This document shows, piece by piece, positions 1-8,085 of a stretch of 34,298 nucleotides of DNA. Position numbers and translations under genes: made by a program. This DNA comes from JAWLBW01 sp041687475 (GTDB lineage: Bacteria > J088 > JAWLBW01). The notes beneath the pieces are model-generated. The model worked only from the letters and a program-made list of their open reading frames with translations. It was not told where the DNA came from and did no database searches. The stretch is taken from assembly GCA_041687475.1 (NCBI GenBank), contig JAWLBW010000008.1:1-34298 (forward strand), read 5' to 3'. The stretch's first letter is position 1. Every line of letters begins with the position of its first letter.

Positions 1-2
1 GC

Positions 3-425
3 GTGCTCAGTTCGTTGCAGTACCTGCCGCGCGTGCGTTCCCTTTTCGAGACAAGCCTGGCGCACGATTCGAAATATGCGGGCGGGTCGGCGCATACTTC
101 ACTGGCGCGCATCTATACCGTCGTGCCCGGCTTTCCGGTGAGTATCGGCGACCGCGGCAAGGCCCGCGAGCACCTCGACAAGGCATTCGCCACGCCGGGT
201 AACTCGGTCATGAATCATATCTATGAAGCCGATCTGCTCTGGCTCGAAGGCAAGAACGATGAGGCCGGTGCGGCCGTGACGCGCTTTCTTGAAGCAAAAG
301 TCACGACCGAGAGCTCCTACGTTCTGCGCGAGCTGAGCCGTCCCGTGGCGCAGGAAATGCTGCGGCGCCTGAAAGCCGGCGAAAAGCGGCCGCTCGACTG
401 GGACGTGATGGCGGGCTCGAAGTAG
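3..425 (+). CDS. TPR / TatT-like protein, C-terminal part (5' truncated)
   Basis: This frame is open from the window edge to a TAG at 423-425, so only the last ~140 residues of a longer protein are seen. The GTG at position 3 is simply the first start-like codon and is probably not the real start. The visible part is helical and TPR-like. A segment with a GGSAHTSLARIY core precedes a GDRGKAREHLDKAF helix and a YEADLLWLEGKNDEA helix. This order (GG-x-H-x-x-L, then GD-x-x-KA-x-x-x-x-x-A) resembles TatT, the TPR component associated with some TRAP transporters. No TRAP permease or binding protein follows, so transport is not shown. It could equally be a generic TPR protein. Confidence 0.55.
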   Translation: MLSSLQYLPRVRSLFETSLAHDSKYAGGSAHTSLARIYTVVPGFPVSIGDRGKAREHLDKAFATPGNSVMNHIYEADLLWLEGKNDEAGAAVTRFLEAKVTTESSYVLRELSRPVAQEMLRRLKAGEKRPLDWDVMAGSK

Positions 426-453
426 TTCGCGTCCGCAACTCAGCCGTTCAACG

Positions 454-465
454 GGCTCGCGAGCC
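454..465. repeat. 12-bp perfect palindrome between the TPR gene and the DUF255 gene
   Basis: GGCTCGCGAGCC is its own reverse complement and sits 52 bases before the next start codon. It has no loop and no T-tract, so it is not a typical terminator. It may be a protein-binding site or chance in GC-rich DNA. Confidence 0.25.
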
Positions 466-517
466 TTTCCGGGAATGATACAGTGGAAACGAGTGTCATC
501 GAAACCGGGAATTCTCC

Positions 518-2560
518 ATGAGCAAACACGCGTCGGCCAACCGCCTACAGCACGAAACGAGCCCCTACCTTCTGCAGCACGCCCACAACCCGGTCGACTG
601 GTTTCCGTGGGGCGAGGCGGCTTTCGAGAAGGCAAGAGCCGAGAACAAACCGGTGCTTCTCTCGGTCGGCTACAGCGCCTGTCACTGGTGCCACGTCATG
701 GCTCACGAGTGCTTCGAGAGCGAGCCGATTGCCGCGCAGATGAACGAGCACTTCGTCAACATCAAGGTCGACCGTGAAGAACGGCCCGACGTCGATGAAA
801 TCTACCAGCGCGTGACACAGCTCATCAACGGGCAGGGCGGCTGGCCGCTGACCGTGTTCCTAACGCCCCAGGGCGACCCCGTTTACGGTGGTACCTACTT
901 TCCTCCGACAGACATGCAGGGGCGGCCCGGGTTTCCGCGAGTCATGCAGGCGGTGCTCGACGCCTACCATCACAAGTACGACGACGCCCGCAAGACCATG
1001 GACGAATTGCTCGAACGCATGCGCCTGTTCGACACGGTCACGCCTTCGAATGCGGCGCCGACATGGGACGTGCTCGAACACGCCCGTCGCAGCCTGATCA
1101 GCAACTTCGACATGCGCCACGGCGGTTTCGGGGCCGCGCCGAAATTTCCCATGGTGGCCGACCAGCTGGTTCTGCTTGCCCACCATCGGCGCACGGGCGA
1201 GCGCGACAGTCTCGAACGCGTGCTCTTTACGCTGCAGAAGATGGCCTCGGGGGGAATTTATGACCAGCTCGGCGGCGGCTTCCACCGCTATTCGGTCGAC
1301 GCCCAATGGCTGGCTCCCCATTTCGAGAAAATGCTGTACGACAATGCGCTGATTCCGCGTCTCTATCTCGAAGCCTGGCGACAGACGGATGATGCTCGGT
1401 ATGCCGAAACCGTTCACCATACGCTCGGCTATCTCATGCGCGAAATGCAGTCGCCCGAAGGCGGCTTTTACGCGGCCCAGGATGCCGACAGCGAGGGCGT
1501 CGAAGGGAAATTCTTCGTGTGGAAGCTTTCCGAAGTGCGCGAGGTGTTGGGGCCCGAGAGAGCCGACGCGTTTGCGAAGGTGTACGACGTTACCGAAGAG
1601 GGAAACTGGGAACACCTCAACATTCTCCGTGTCATTCGCCGGCCCGACGAGGTGGCGCGTGAACTGGGGAAAAAGGAAGAAGAATTCCAGGCGCAGCTCG
1701 CCGAAGACAGGCAGCAACTCTTCGAGGCACGCGAAAAGCGGGTCGAACCGGGGCTCGACGACAAAATCATTGCCGCCTGGAACGGACTTGCCCTTGGACT
1801 CTTCGCACAGGCCGGTTCCTTGCTCGACGATACCTGTTATCTCGATACGGCGCGCCGGCTCGGCGATTTTCTTCTCACGCGCATGTGGGACGGCCGCGGC
1901 ATGAAGCGCATCTTCAAGGGCGAGGCGCGTATCGAGGGGTTTCTCGACGATCACGCCTATGTGATGGCCGGTTTGCTCGATCTGTACCGCGCGACCTCGG
2001 AAGCCCGGTGGCTCGGCGCAGCGCGTGATATAGCCGACCGCATTCTCTCGTCATTCCGGGCGGAAAGCGGCGCTTTCTACATGACGCCGGCCGAGGGTGA
2101 GAAGCTGCCCAGCCGACCGCTCAGCACGCACGACCAAATGCTTCCCTCGCCGGGTGGAATGGCGGTGCACGGTCTTCTACGGCTGGCCGTATTGACGGGC
2201 GAGCCGAAGTATCGGGAAGCCGCCGATGCGGCTCTTCGTGCCTATGCGGCGGATCTGGAACGGTACCCTACGGCTTATGCGGGTCTGCTGCTCGCACTCG
2301 ATCTCTACCATCGGGGAGAAACGACCTGCGTCATCGCAGGCGACCCCGAGGCTGCCGAAACCCGCTCGCTCCTGGCGGCTGCCCGGCGCCTGCTTCCGCT
2401 CGATGAGGCGGTCGTGCTGAGCGAACGGGCCGAGGGGCTCGCTCCGGCGTTGATCGAAGGCCGCGTGCACCCCGAGCGACCGACGGCCTATGTCTGCCAC
2501 GGATTCGCCTGCCGACAGCCGGCACGAACGCCCGGCGAACTGGCCGAGCGGCTCGGCTGA
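518..2560 (+). CDS. YyaL/SSP411 family thioredoxin-domain protein (DUF255)
   Basis: 680 residues, a usual length for the YyaL / spermatogenesis-associated protein 20 family. The N-terminal part carries the family signature around H21-P25-V26-D27-W28 (HAHNPVDW) and W31. It continues into a thioredoxin-like fold with a CHWC redox-type motif at C55-C58, followed by DREERPDVDEIY and a GGWPLTVFLTP segment. The middle and C-terminal parts form the (alpha/alpha)6-barrel-like region typical of N-acylglucosamine-2-epimerase and glycosidase-like folds, with HFEKMLYDNA and DDKIIAAWNGLAL. The biochemical role of bacterial members is unknown; a cytoplasmic redox or sugar-related role is possible. The ATG at 518 starts exactly at the conserved N terminus. 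There is no signal peptide. The end of the gene contains the dyad GCCGAG-CGG-CTCGGC (2543-2557), followed by ACCGG-ATAG-CCGGT, without a T-tract. Confidence 0.9.
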   Translation: MSKHASANRLQHETSPYLLQHAHNPVDWFPWGEAAFEKARAENKPVLLSVGYSACHWCHVMAHECFESEPIAAQMNEHFVNIKVDREERPDVDEIYQRVTQLINGQGGWPLTVFLTPQGDPVYGGTYFPPTDMQGRPGFPRVMQAVLDAYHHKYDDARKTMDELLERMRLFDTVTPSNAAPTWDVLEHARRSLISNFDMRHGGFGAAPKFPMVADQLVLLAHHRRTGERDSLERVLFTLQKMASGGIYDQLGGGFHRYSVDAQWLAPHFEKMLYDNALIPRLYLEAWRQTDDARYAETVHHTLGYLMREMQSPEGGFYAAQDADSEGVEGKFFVWKLSEVREVLGPERADAFAKVYDVTEEGNWEHLNILRVIRRPDEVARELGKKEEEFQAQLAEDRQQLFEAREKRVEPGLDDKIIAAWNGLALGLFAQAGSLLDDTCYLDTARRLGDFLLTRMWDGRGMKRIFKGEARIEGFLDDHAYVMAGLLDLYRATSEARWLGAARDIADRILSSFRAESGAFYMTPAEGEKLPSRPLSTHDQMLPSPGGMAVHGLLRLAVLTGEPKYREAADAALRAYAADLERYPTAYAGLLLALDLYHRGETTCVIAGDPEAAETRSLLAAARRLLPLDEAVVLSERAEGLAPALIEGRVHPERPTAYVCHGFACRQPARTPGELAERLG

Positions 2561-2594
2561 CCGGATAGCCGGTGAGGCCGTGAGCCCTCGTTCT

Positions 2595-2658
2595 GACTTT
2601 CAGACTTTCGGACTTTTAGACTTTCGGACTTTCAGACTGTCGGACAGTCGGACTGTCA
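2595..2658. repeat. Octamer tandem array, eight units of GACTTTCR
   Basis: Eight contiguous, in-phase 8-mers: GACTTTCA, GACTTTCG, GACTTTTA, GACTTTCG, GACTTTCA, GACTGTCG, GACAGTCG, GACTGTCA. The first five are T-rich and near identical. The last three drift to GACTGTC/GACAGTC, which are reverse complements of each other (GACTGTC-G-GACAGTC at 2635-2649, and GACAGTC-G-GACTGTC at 2643-2657), so the array ends in alternating palindromic units. It lies in the 277-base gap (2561-2837) between the DUF255 gene and the pyruvyl transferase gene. No clear promoter was found in the rest of that gap. The array is too short and regular to be CRISPR. Function is unknown. Confidence 0.9.
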
Positions 2659-2837
2659 AATGGCAGGACGCCCGCAGACCTCCGTGCACCCGTGCAGCAC
2701 GTGCTCGCTGCGTACCCGGCCTTGCTCCCCCAACCTCGCCATATCTCGTAAACTATCGTTGCCGACCAATTCTGGCCGTCGGAATGCAACGTTCGCCGGC
2801 TCGTTAGACACCGACACCGGAAAATCGGAGACGTAGC

Positions 2838-3956
2838 ATGCGGATCTTTCGAATCGGTATTTCGGGATCCTATGGAGGGCTGAACCTCGGCGACGAGGCC
2901 ATTCTGCAATCCATCGTGTCCCAACTTCGGGCGTCGGTAGCCGCCGAGATTACCGTTTTCTCGCGAAATGCCGCCGACACCCTGCGCCGCCACGCGGTTG
3001 AACGGGTGGTGCCGGTGCGCGACATCGGGCGGCGTGAGGCACGGGCCGAGGTCGAACGTCTTGATGCGCTGATACTGGGCGGCGGTGGAATTCTCTACGA
3101 CAGAGAGGCGGCAACCTACCTGCGTGAAGTGCAGATAGCCAACGACCTGGGCATTCCGGTTCTGGTTTACGCAGTCAGCGCGGGGCCGCTCGAGAAAGCG
3201 TCGAATCGTGAGCTCGTATGCGAGGCGTTGAACCAGGCCGCCGTCATTACCGTTCGCGATCGGCAGGGTCGGCAGTTGCTCGAAGACATCGGCGTGCACA
3301 ACGACATTCACCTTGCCGCCGATCCGGCCCTGCTGCTCGAACCCGAGCCGATTCGTCCGGGCACGTTGGAAGCCGTGCGGCTCGATGAAAATCGGCGGCT
3401 GGTGGGCTTTTCGGTGCGCGAACCCGGCCCGGCAGCGCCGGATATCGATGTGACGCACTATCATCGGTTGCTCGCCAATGCGGCCGATTTCATGGTCGAC
3501 CGGCTCGACGCCGACATTGTGTTCGTTCCGATGGAACGGTACCGGAACGACATGCAGCACAGTCACGCCGTGGTTTCGCAGATGCAGAACGCGCAACACG
3601 CCACGGTGCTGAAGCCCGAACTCAGCCCGGGCCAGGTGCTGACATTGGTCGGCCATTTTGAATTTGTCGTGGGCATGCGTCTGCATTTTCTGCTCTTCGC
3701 TGCCCACCGCGGCGTGCCCTTTGTGGCTTTGCCGTATTCGTCGAAAGTAAGCGGGCTTCTGCAGGATCTCGATATGCAGGCCCCCGTCTTGCACGATGTC
3801 AGCGTCGGTCGACTCATTGCGAACATCGACCGATCTTGGGACCTGCGCCAAAGCCTGCGCGAGCGCATTTCAAAACGAATGCCCGCGTTGCAGGAACGTG
3901 CCCGCATAACCAACGCCCTGCTGGTCGACATGCTCAACCACCGGGCGGCTGCCTGA
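2838..3956 (+). CDS. Polysaccharide pyruvyl transferase family protein (CsaB-like)
   Basis: 372 residues matching the PS_pyruv_trans family in layout. The N terminus MRIFRIGISGSYGG-x-N-x-GDEAIL is the family signature (G-x-x-N-x-GD-x-a). An LILGGGGILYD loop lies near residues 78-88. The C-terminal half carries the GMRLHFLLFAA segment followed by GVPFVALPYSSKVSGLL, the characteristic CsaB-type region. Characterised members transfer pyruvate from phosphoenolpyruvate to sugar residues of cell-wall or exopolysaccharides; CsaB pyruvylates the S-layer-anchoring polymer. The substrate here is unknown. The ATG at 2838 fits the conserved N terminus. The downstream FAD oxidoreductase begins 21 bases after the stop, so the two genes are probably co-transcribed. 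No polymer-synthesis genes are adjacent. Confidence 0.85.
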   Translation: MRIFRIGISGSYGGLNLGDEAILQSIVSQLRASVAAEITVFSRNAADTLRRHAVERVVPVRDIGRREARAEVERLDALILGGGGILYDREAATYLREVQIANDLGIPVLVYAVSAGPLEKASNRELVCEALNQAAVITVRDRQGRQLLEDIGVHNDIHLAADPALLLEPEPIRPGTLEAVRLDENRRLVGFSVREPGPAAPDIDVTHYHRLLANAADFMVDRLDADIVFVPMERYRNDMQHSHAVVSQMQNAQHATVLKPELSPGQVLTLVGHFEFVVGMRLHFLLFAAHRGVPFVALPYSSKVSGLLQDLDMQAPVLHDVSVGRLIANIDRSWDLRQSLRERISKRMPALQERARITNALLVDMLNHRAAA

Positions 3957-3977
3957 TAAACCCGAACCCAGGAACAC

Positions 3978-5408
3978 ATGCCTTCCTTACCGAGACCTTC
4001 CGAGAACCGTCACATTACCCTGCCTGCACGCCAGGCAACCGTTGCCGCCGAGACCGATGTGCTTGTCGTGGGCGGCGGCCCGGCCGGCCTGGGCGCCGCC
4101 CTCGGCGCCGCCGAAGCCGGCGCGCGGGTCATTCTGGCCGAACGTTACGGATTTCTGGGCGGTAACGCCACCGCCGCCCTCGTCATGCCGCTGATGTCCT
4201 TTCACACGCAGGCAGGCGAATTCGAGCGCACCGGCACCCTGAACCTGCTGCCCGACGATCACGGTCCCGGCCACCCGGTCATCGGCGGCGCATTGCGCAA
4301 GCTGCTCGAACGACTTGTCGCCGTCGAGGGCGCGATTGCACCCAGCAGGGATACCGGATTCGTGGTTCCGTTCGATCCCGAAGCCTTCAAGCTGGCTGCG
4401 CTCGAATTGCTTGACGAAGCCGGCGTTCAGTTTCTCTTTCACGCCTTCGCGAGCGACGTCATGCGCTCGCCCGATGGCGAGGTAGAGGGCGTGGTCTTTG
4501 AAACCAAGTCGGGGCCGGTCGTCATCAAAGCCAACAGCGTGGTCGACGGTACGGGCGACGGCGACGTGGCCGCCCGTGCCGGCGCGGCCTACGACATGGG
4601 CCGCGACGAAGACGATCTCGTGCAACCCATGACCCTGATGTTTCGCATGGGCGAATTCGAGCGGGCGGCGTTCGAGAACTATGTGCGCGAGCATCCGGGG
4701 CAGTGGCGCGGCGTGCACGGCCTGTGGGAGCTGGTCGAAAAGGCGTCCCGCGCAGGCGAGCTCGACCTCAAGCGCGAAGACATACTCTTCTTCGGCACCC
4801 CGCATGGGCGCGAGCTGAGCGTCAACAGCACCCGGGTCACGCATGTGAGCGGCATCGACGTGTTCGACCTCACGCATGCCGAATGGCAGAGCCGCAAGCA
4901 GATGGCCCAGATAACCGCCTTCTTCCGCAAGTACGTACCGGGCTTTGAAGAGTCCTACCCCATTCAGAGCGGCGTACAGGTCGGTGTGCGTGAAACCCGG
5001 CGTATCATCGGCGATTACACGCTGACCGGCGACGATTTGCTGAGCGCTCGCAGATTCTCGGACGTCATTGCCCGCGGTACGTACCCGGTCGATATTCACA
5101 ACCCGACGGGCAAGGGTACGGTACTCAGGAAGATTCCCGAGGGCGAAGCCTACGACATTCCGCTGCGGGCGCTGTTGCCCCGGAACGTCGATCGCATTCT
5201 CACGGCCGGACGCGCCATTTCAGGCACCCACGAAGCGCACTCGTCGTATCGGGTCATGCCCATTGCCATGGCCACTGGGCAGGCGGCCGGCGTGGCGTCG
5301 GCGCTCGCGGCGAAGAACCACCGTTCGCCCCGCGAAGTGCCGGTCGACCTCATTCAGCAGGAACTGATGCGTCAGGGCGCCAACCTCGGCGATCAGGAAC
5401 TGGTCTGA
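3978..5408 (+). CDS. FAD-dependent oxidoreductase (FAD_oxidored family)
   Basis: 476 residues. A Rossmann FAD-binding fold starts at about residue 26 with the GGGPAG dinucleotide loop at residues 32-37 and E55 at the end of beta-2, where the FAD ribose is bound. It is followed by RYGFLGGNATAALV, typical of the FAD_oxidored family. A second FAD motif, DGTGDGDVAARAGA, lies near residues 190-203. The C terminus has the ILTAGRAISGTHEAHSSYR-type segment and a MATGQAAGVASALA helix that closes the FAD site. Members act on varied small molecules and the substrate cannot be read here. An AGGA ribosome site lies just ahead of the ATG at 3978. The gene follows the pyruvyl transferase by 21 bases and ends before a strong terminator at 5436-5473. 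Confidence 0.85.
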   Translation: MPSLPRPSENRHITLPARQATVAAETDVLVVGGGPAGLGAALGAAEAGARVILAERYGFLGGNATAALVMPLMSFHTQAGEFERTGTLNLLPDDHGPGHPVIGGALRKLLERLVAVEGAIAPSRDTGFVVPFDPEAFKLAALELLDEAGVQFLFHAFASDVMRSPDGEVEGVVFETKSGPVVIKANSVVDGTGDGDVAARAGAAYDMGRDEDDLVQPMTLMFRMGEFERAAFENYVREHPGQWRGVHGLWELVEKASRAGELDLKREDILFFGTPHGRELSVNSTRVTHVSGIDVFDLTHAEWQSRKQMAQITAFFRKYVPGFEESYPIQSGVQVGVRETRRIIGDYTLTGDDLLSARRFSDVIARGTYPVDIHNPTGKGTVLRKIPEGEAYDIPLRALLPRNVDRILTAGRAISGTHEAHSSYRVMPIAMATGQAAGVASALAAKNHRSPREVPVDLIQQELMRQGANLGDQELV

Positions 5409-5435
5409 GCTGCGGCCTCTCCCTTCCGAACTTCG

Positions 5436-5473
5436 AACCCCTCTCTGCTCCGGCAGATGAGGGGTTTTGTTTT
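5436..5473 (+). terminator. Rho-independent terminator after the FAD oxidoreductase gene
   Basis: AACCCCTC pairs with GAGGGGTT and an inner CTGC pairs with GCAG around a TCCG loop, with one bulged base. The hairpin is followed by TTTTGTTTT. It ends the pyruvyl transferase / oxidoreductase unit and abuts the convergent acetyltransferase stop codon. Confidence 0.85.
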
Positions 5474-5904
5474 CAGGCTTCGGGAAGCCTGATGCTGAAG
5501 TGGTGGCTCGAAATCGCCATGCCTTCTCGGAGATAGAAGCGGTGGGCATCCTTCCGTTGCAGGCCCGAGTCAAGATGCACCTGCGCACAGCCTTCGCGTC
5601 GAGCTTCTTCGAAAAGCCAGTGCAACAGGGCCTTTCCGCAGCCGCCCGAGCGCCGGGCCTGATCGGTAACCAGATCGTCGACGTACAGATATCGGCCCCA
5701 GGCAAGGTTCAGGCCGATCCGATAACCGGCAACCGCGGGGTACCCGTCCTCTTCGACGATTGCGGCAAGCCGATAGCCTTCAGCCATCTGTGCGCGAACA
5801 CGGGACACGAATTCGCTCTCGGGAAGGTGGGGACGCAGCTGCGACATGACGGCAAAACAGGCTTCGATTTCTTTGTCGGTGGTAATACTGATCGCGCGCA
5901 TCAT
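5473..5904 (-). CDS. GNAT family N-acetyltransferase
   Basis: 143 residues, the size of a single GNAT domain. The central strand YLYVDDLVTDQARRS leads into the acetyl-CoA pyrophosphate loop RRSGGCGKALL (an R/Q-x-x-G-x-G/A pattern) at roughly residues 84-94, and HRFYLREGM near the C terminus is the usual motif B helix-strand. This supports transfer of an acetyl group from acetyl-CoA to an amine; the substrate is unknown. Two ATGs in a row (5902-5904 and 5899-5901) can start it. The gene is convergent with the FAD oxidoreductase and divergent from the gamma-glutamylcyclotransferase-like gene, so it is probably monocistronic. The 200-base gap after its start shows no clear promoter. Confidence 0.88.
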   Translation of the reverse strand: MMRAISITTDKEIEACFAVMSQLRPHLPESEFVSRVRAQMAEGYRLAAIVEEDGYPAVAGYRIGLNLAWGRYLYVDDLVTDQARRSGGCGKALLHWLFEEARREGCAQVHLDSGLQRKDAHRFYLREGMAISSHHFSIRLPEA

Positions 5905-6060
5905 TACAGCGTACGTTCCCGACAGGCGGCTGCCAAGAGCTTGCGTGCGGTGACGAGCAACGACGTCATGCCTGCGTGCTACTTACTCGACGCTGCCACG
6001 GGCTGAATTCTGCGAACGCCGGGTCGGAAGGCCCTCGTGCATGGCAGGCGTATGACTTCC

Positions 6061-6092
6061 GGGGTTAGGATCAGGGTAGGTCGAGCAACCCC
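6061..6092. repeat. Inverted repeat GGGGTT...AACCCC ahead of the cyclotransferase-like gene
   Basis: GGGGTT (6061-6066) and AACCCC (6087-6092) are perfect 6-bp arms separated by 20 bases, ending 12 bases before the ATG at 6105. The start lacks a purine-rich ribosome site, so a hairpin or bound protein here could affect initiation. It may also be chance. Confidence 0.3.
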
Positions 6093-6104
6093 TTCCACCA
6101 GATC

Positions 6105-6617
6105 ATGAAAGACCTGTTCTATCTTGCCTACGGTTCGAATCTGCACCCCCTGCGACTTTCGGAGCGTGTGCCGTCGGCGCGGCTTGTCGAGGTCGTGCGA
6201 CTGAACGACTGGCAGCTGCGTTTTCACAAGAGGGGACGCGATGAATCGGCCAAGGCCGACCTGGTTCGGTCTTCCCGATCGGTGTCCTACGGGGCCGTCT
6301 ACCGAATGCGGGCCGAAGAAAAACTGCTGCTCGATGTTTTCGAGGGGAATGGGAAGGGTTACCACACCCACGAGTTCGAGCTTACCGTCGAAGGCAACCC
6401 ACGGTCCTGCTTCCTTTACCTTGCAGACGGCGCGTACGTCGACGCTTCGCTTCGCCCCTTTACCTGGTACCGCGAGCTGGTGCGGCTCGGCGCCGAACAC
6501 CTCGGTTTTTCCCCCGATTACGTGGCCATGATTGCCGCGGCCGATGCGGTGGAAGACCCCGATCCGGCGCGTTGCCACCTGCACGATGCGCTCTGCGCGC
6601 GCATTCGCGAAGCGTGA
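6105..6617 (+). CDS. Gamma-glutamylcyclotransferase-like (AIG2/GGCT fold) protein
   Basis: 170 residues with the GGCT/AIG2 layout. The N-terminal strand FYLAYGSNL contains the YGSN substrate-binding loop at residues 9-12. The segment SVSYGAVYRM is followed by LDVFEG, whose Glu at residue 80 is in the position of the catalytic acid/base of gamma-glutamylcyclotransferases. A GKGYHTHEFEL strand follows. Known relatives release 5-oxoproline from gamma-glutamyl peptides or glutathione breakdown products; the family also has members of unknown substrate. The ATG at 6105 places YGSN at the usual distance from the N terminus. The gene is convergent with the thiolase, and the hairpin between them has its T-run on the thiolase side. 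Confidence 0.85.
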   Translation: MKDLFYLAYGSNLHPLRLSERVPSARLVEVVRLNDWQLRFHKRGRDESAKADLVRSSRSVSYGAVYRMRAEEKLLLDVFEGNGKGYHTHEFELTVEGNPRSCFLYLADGAYVDASLRPFTWYRELVRLGAEHLGFSPDYVAMIAAADAVEDPDPARCHLHDALCARIREA

Positions 6618-6627
6618 GCTTACGGGG

Positions 6628-6666
6628 AAAAAAATCCCCCTCCGGCAGCGCACCGCCGGAGAGGGA
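6628..6666 (-). terminator. Rho-independent terminator of the fabG-thiolase operon
   Basis: Read on the minus strand, CTCCGGC pairs with GCCGGAG, extended by flanking CCC/GGG, and is followed by a run of seven T. This is the classic arrangement for ending the minus-strand thiolase transcript. The plus-strand version lacks a T-run directly after the stem. Confidence 0.8.
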
Positions 6667-6698
6667 TACTCGTGTGGAGACGGAAGGGGCGCCGCCGA

Positions 6699-8054
6699 TC
6701 AGTCGACGCGCTCGAGCACGGCTGCCGCGCCGATACCGCCGGCCGCGCAGATACCCAGCAACGCGTGCTTCTTGTCGCTGCGGTTCAGTTCGCGCGAGAT
6801 CGTGGTAACCATGCGGGCGCCGGTGGCGCCGAACGGATGGCCCAGGGCCAGCGAGCTGCCGTAAATGTTGAACCGGTCCCAGTCAATGGTGCCGACCGGC
6901 TTGCTGCGACCGAACTTGGCCTTTGCCCAGTCCTTGCTTTCCAACATCTTCGTAACGCTCAGCACCTGGGCGGCGAAGGCTTCGTGCATGTCGACCATGT
7001 CGACGTTTTCGAGCTCGATGCCGGCGCGCTGCAGGGCCAGCGGCATGGCAATGGCGGGGCCGATGAGCAGCTGATCGCGCGGGTCTACGCCCACGTAGGC
7101 CCAGCTGGCGAAGCGGGCCAGCGGCGTGTAGCCGAGTTCCTTCGCTTTCTCTTCGCTCATGATGAGTACGGCGGCGGCGCCGTCGGTCAGCGCGGTCGAG
7201 TTACCGGCCGTAAGCGTGCCGCCTTCCTTGAAGACCGGCTTCAGTTTGCCGAGTTTTTCCAGCGTGGTTTCGCCGCGCAGCAGGCCGTCGCGCTCGATGC
7301 GCTGGCCGTCGGGCGTCGTTACCGGAATGATTTCGTCGGTCAGAATACCGGCTTCGTAAGCGGCCGCGGCGCGCTTGTGCGAACGCAGGGCCAGCTCGTC
7401 CTGGGCTTCGCGGGTAATGCCGTTGATGCCGGCCATCTTTTCGGCCGATTCGCCCATGATTTCGCCGGTCGTACGCTCGGCAATCTGGGGGCGACGGGGC
7501 AGCACATTGTTGAAGGGAAACAGGTTGCGCACGGCCTGCATGTAATCCATCGGGCCGGCCTTGCCGCCAAGCGCCAGCGGGCCGAATTCGTGCACGATCT
7601 CGTTCGGCAGCGTGATGCTGGCATTGCTGGTCGAGTCGCTGCCGCCGGCGATGACGACGTCGGCTTCGCCGCGTTCGATCATGGCAACGGCATCGGTAAT
7701 GGCCTGCAGGCCCGAAGCGCAGGCGCGCGTTACCGTGAAGGCTTCGGCCGTGACCGGAAGACCCAGGTCGAGCACGACTTCACGGCCGATGTTCGGGGCC
7801 GTCGGGGGCAGAATGACGCCGCCCCAGACCACCGCGTTAATGGTCGAGGTGTCGAGCTGCGTCTTTTCGAGCAGACCCTTCACCGCGACATCGGCCAGGG
7901 CGATGGTGTCCATCTTCGTGTAGGGGCCGAAGGCCTTGACGAAGGGCGTACGGGCGCCGGCCACGATAACGGCGCGGTTCGAACGGGTGCCCGAGACTTT
8001 GGGGACCGCGGCCTTGGCGGCGGGCTTCTTCGTCGTAGTAGCTTTGGTAGCCAT
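6699..8054 (-). CDS. Acetyl-CoA C-acyltransferase / thiolase (FadI-like)
   Basis: 451 residues. The active-site cysteine C112 is in TRACASGLQA, the second catalytic triad segment GHPFGATGAR holds H406, and CAAGGIGAA holds C436, so all thiolase catalytic residues are present. The length and the insertion with GGKAGPMDYMQAVRNLFP favour the FadI-type 3-ketoacyl-CoA thiolase used in beta-oxidation over a short AtoB. It cleaves 3-ketoacyl-CoA with CoA to release acetyl-CoA, or runs in reverse. The first ~22 residues are a Lys/Ala/Thr-rich tail before the domain begins at RAVIVAGARTPF. An AGAGGAAA ribosome site precedes the ATG. It lies 31 bases behind the long FabG and is surely in its operon. Confidence 0.93.
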   Translation of the reverse strand: MATKATTTKKPAAKAAVPKVSGTRSNRAVIVAGARTPFVKAFGPYTKMDTIALADVAVKGLLEKTQLDTSTINAVVWGGVILPPTAPNIGREVVLDLGLPVTAEAFTVTRACASGLQAITDAVAMIERGEADVVIAGGSDSTSNASITLPNEIVHEFGPLALGGKAGPMDYMQAVRNLFPFNNVLPRRPQIAERTTGEIMGESAEKMAGINGITREAQDELALRSHKRAAAAYEAGILTDEIIPVTTPDGQRIERDGLLRGETTLEKLGKLKPVFKEGGTLTAGNSTALTDGAAAVLIMSEEKAKELGYTPLARFASWAYVGVDPRDQLLIGPAIAMPLALQRAGIELENVDMVDMHEAFAAQVLSVTKMLESKDWAKAKFGRSKPVGTIDWDRFNIYGSSLALGHPFGATGARMVTTISRELNRSDKKHALLGICAAGGIGAAAVLERVD

Positions 8055-8085
8055 AATACTTTCCTCTGAAATTCTTTTCCGTTGT

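Noticed and set aside
2595..2658. Octamer array considered as a CRISPR or minisatellite within a gene
   Set aside because: The units are contiguous without spacers, 8 bases long and outside any supported gene, so it is a simple tandem repeat and not a CRISPR array.
6672..8069. 465-codon plus-strand open frame opposite the thiolase
   Set aside because: Thiolase catalytic residues on the minus strand are decisive, and the plus-strand frame has low-complexity Gly/Arg/Val content and no motif.
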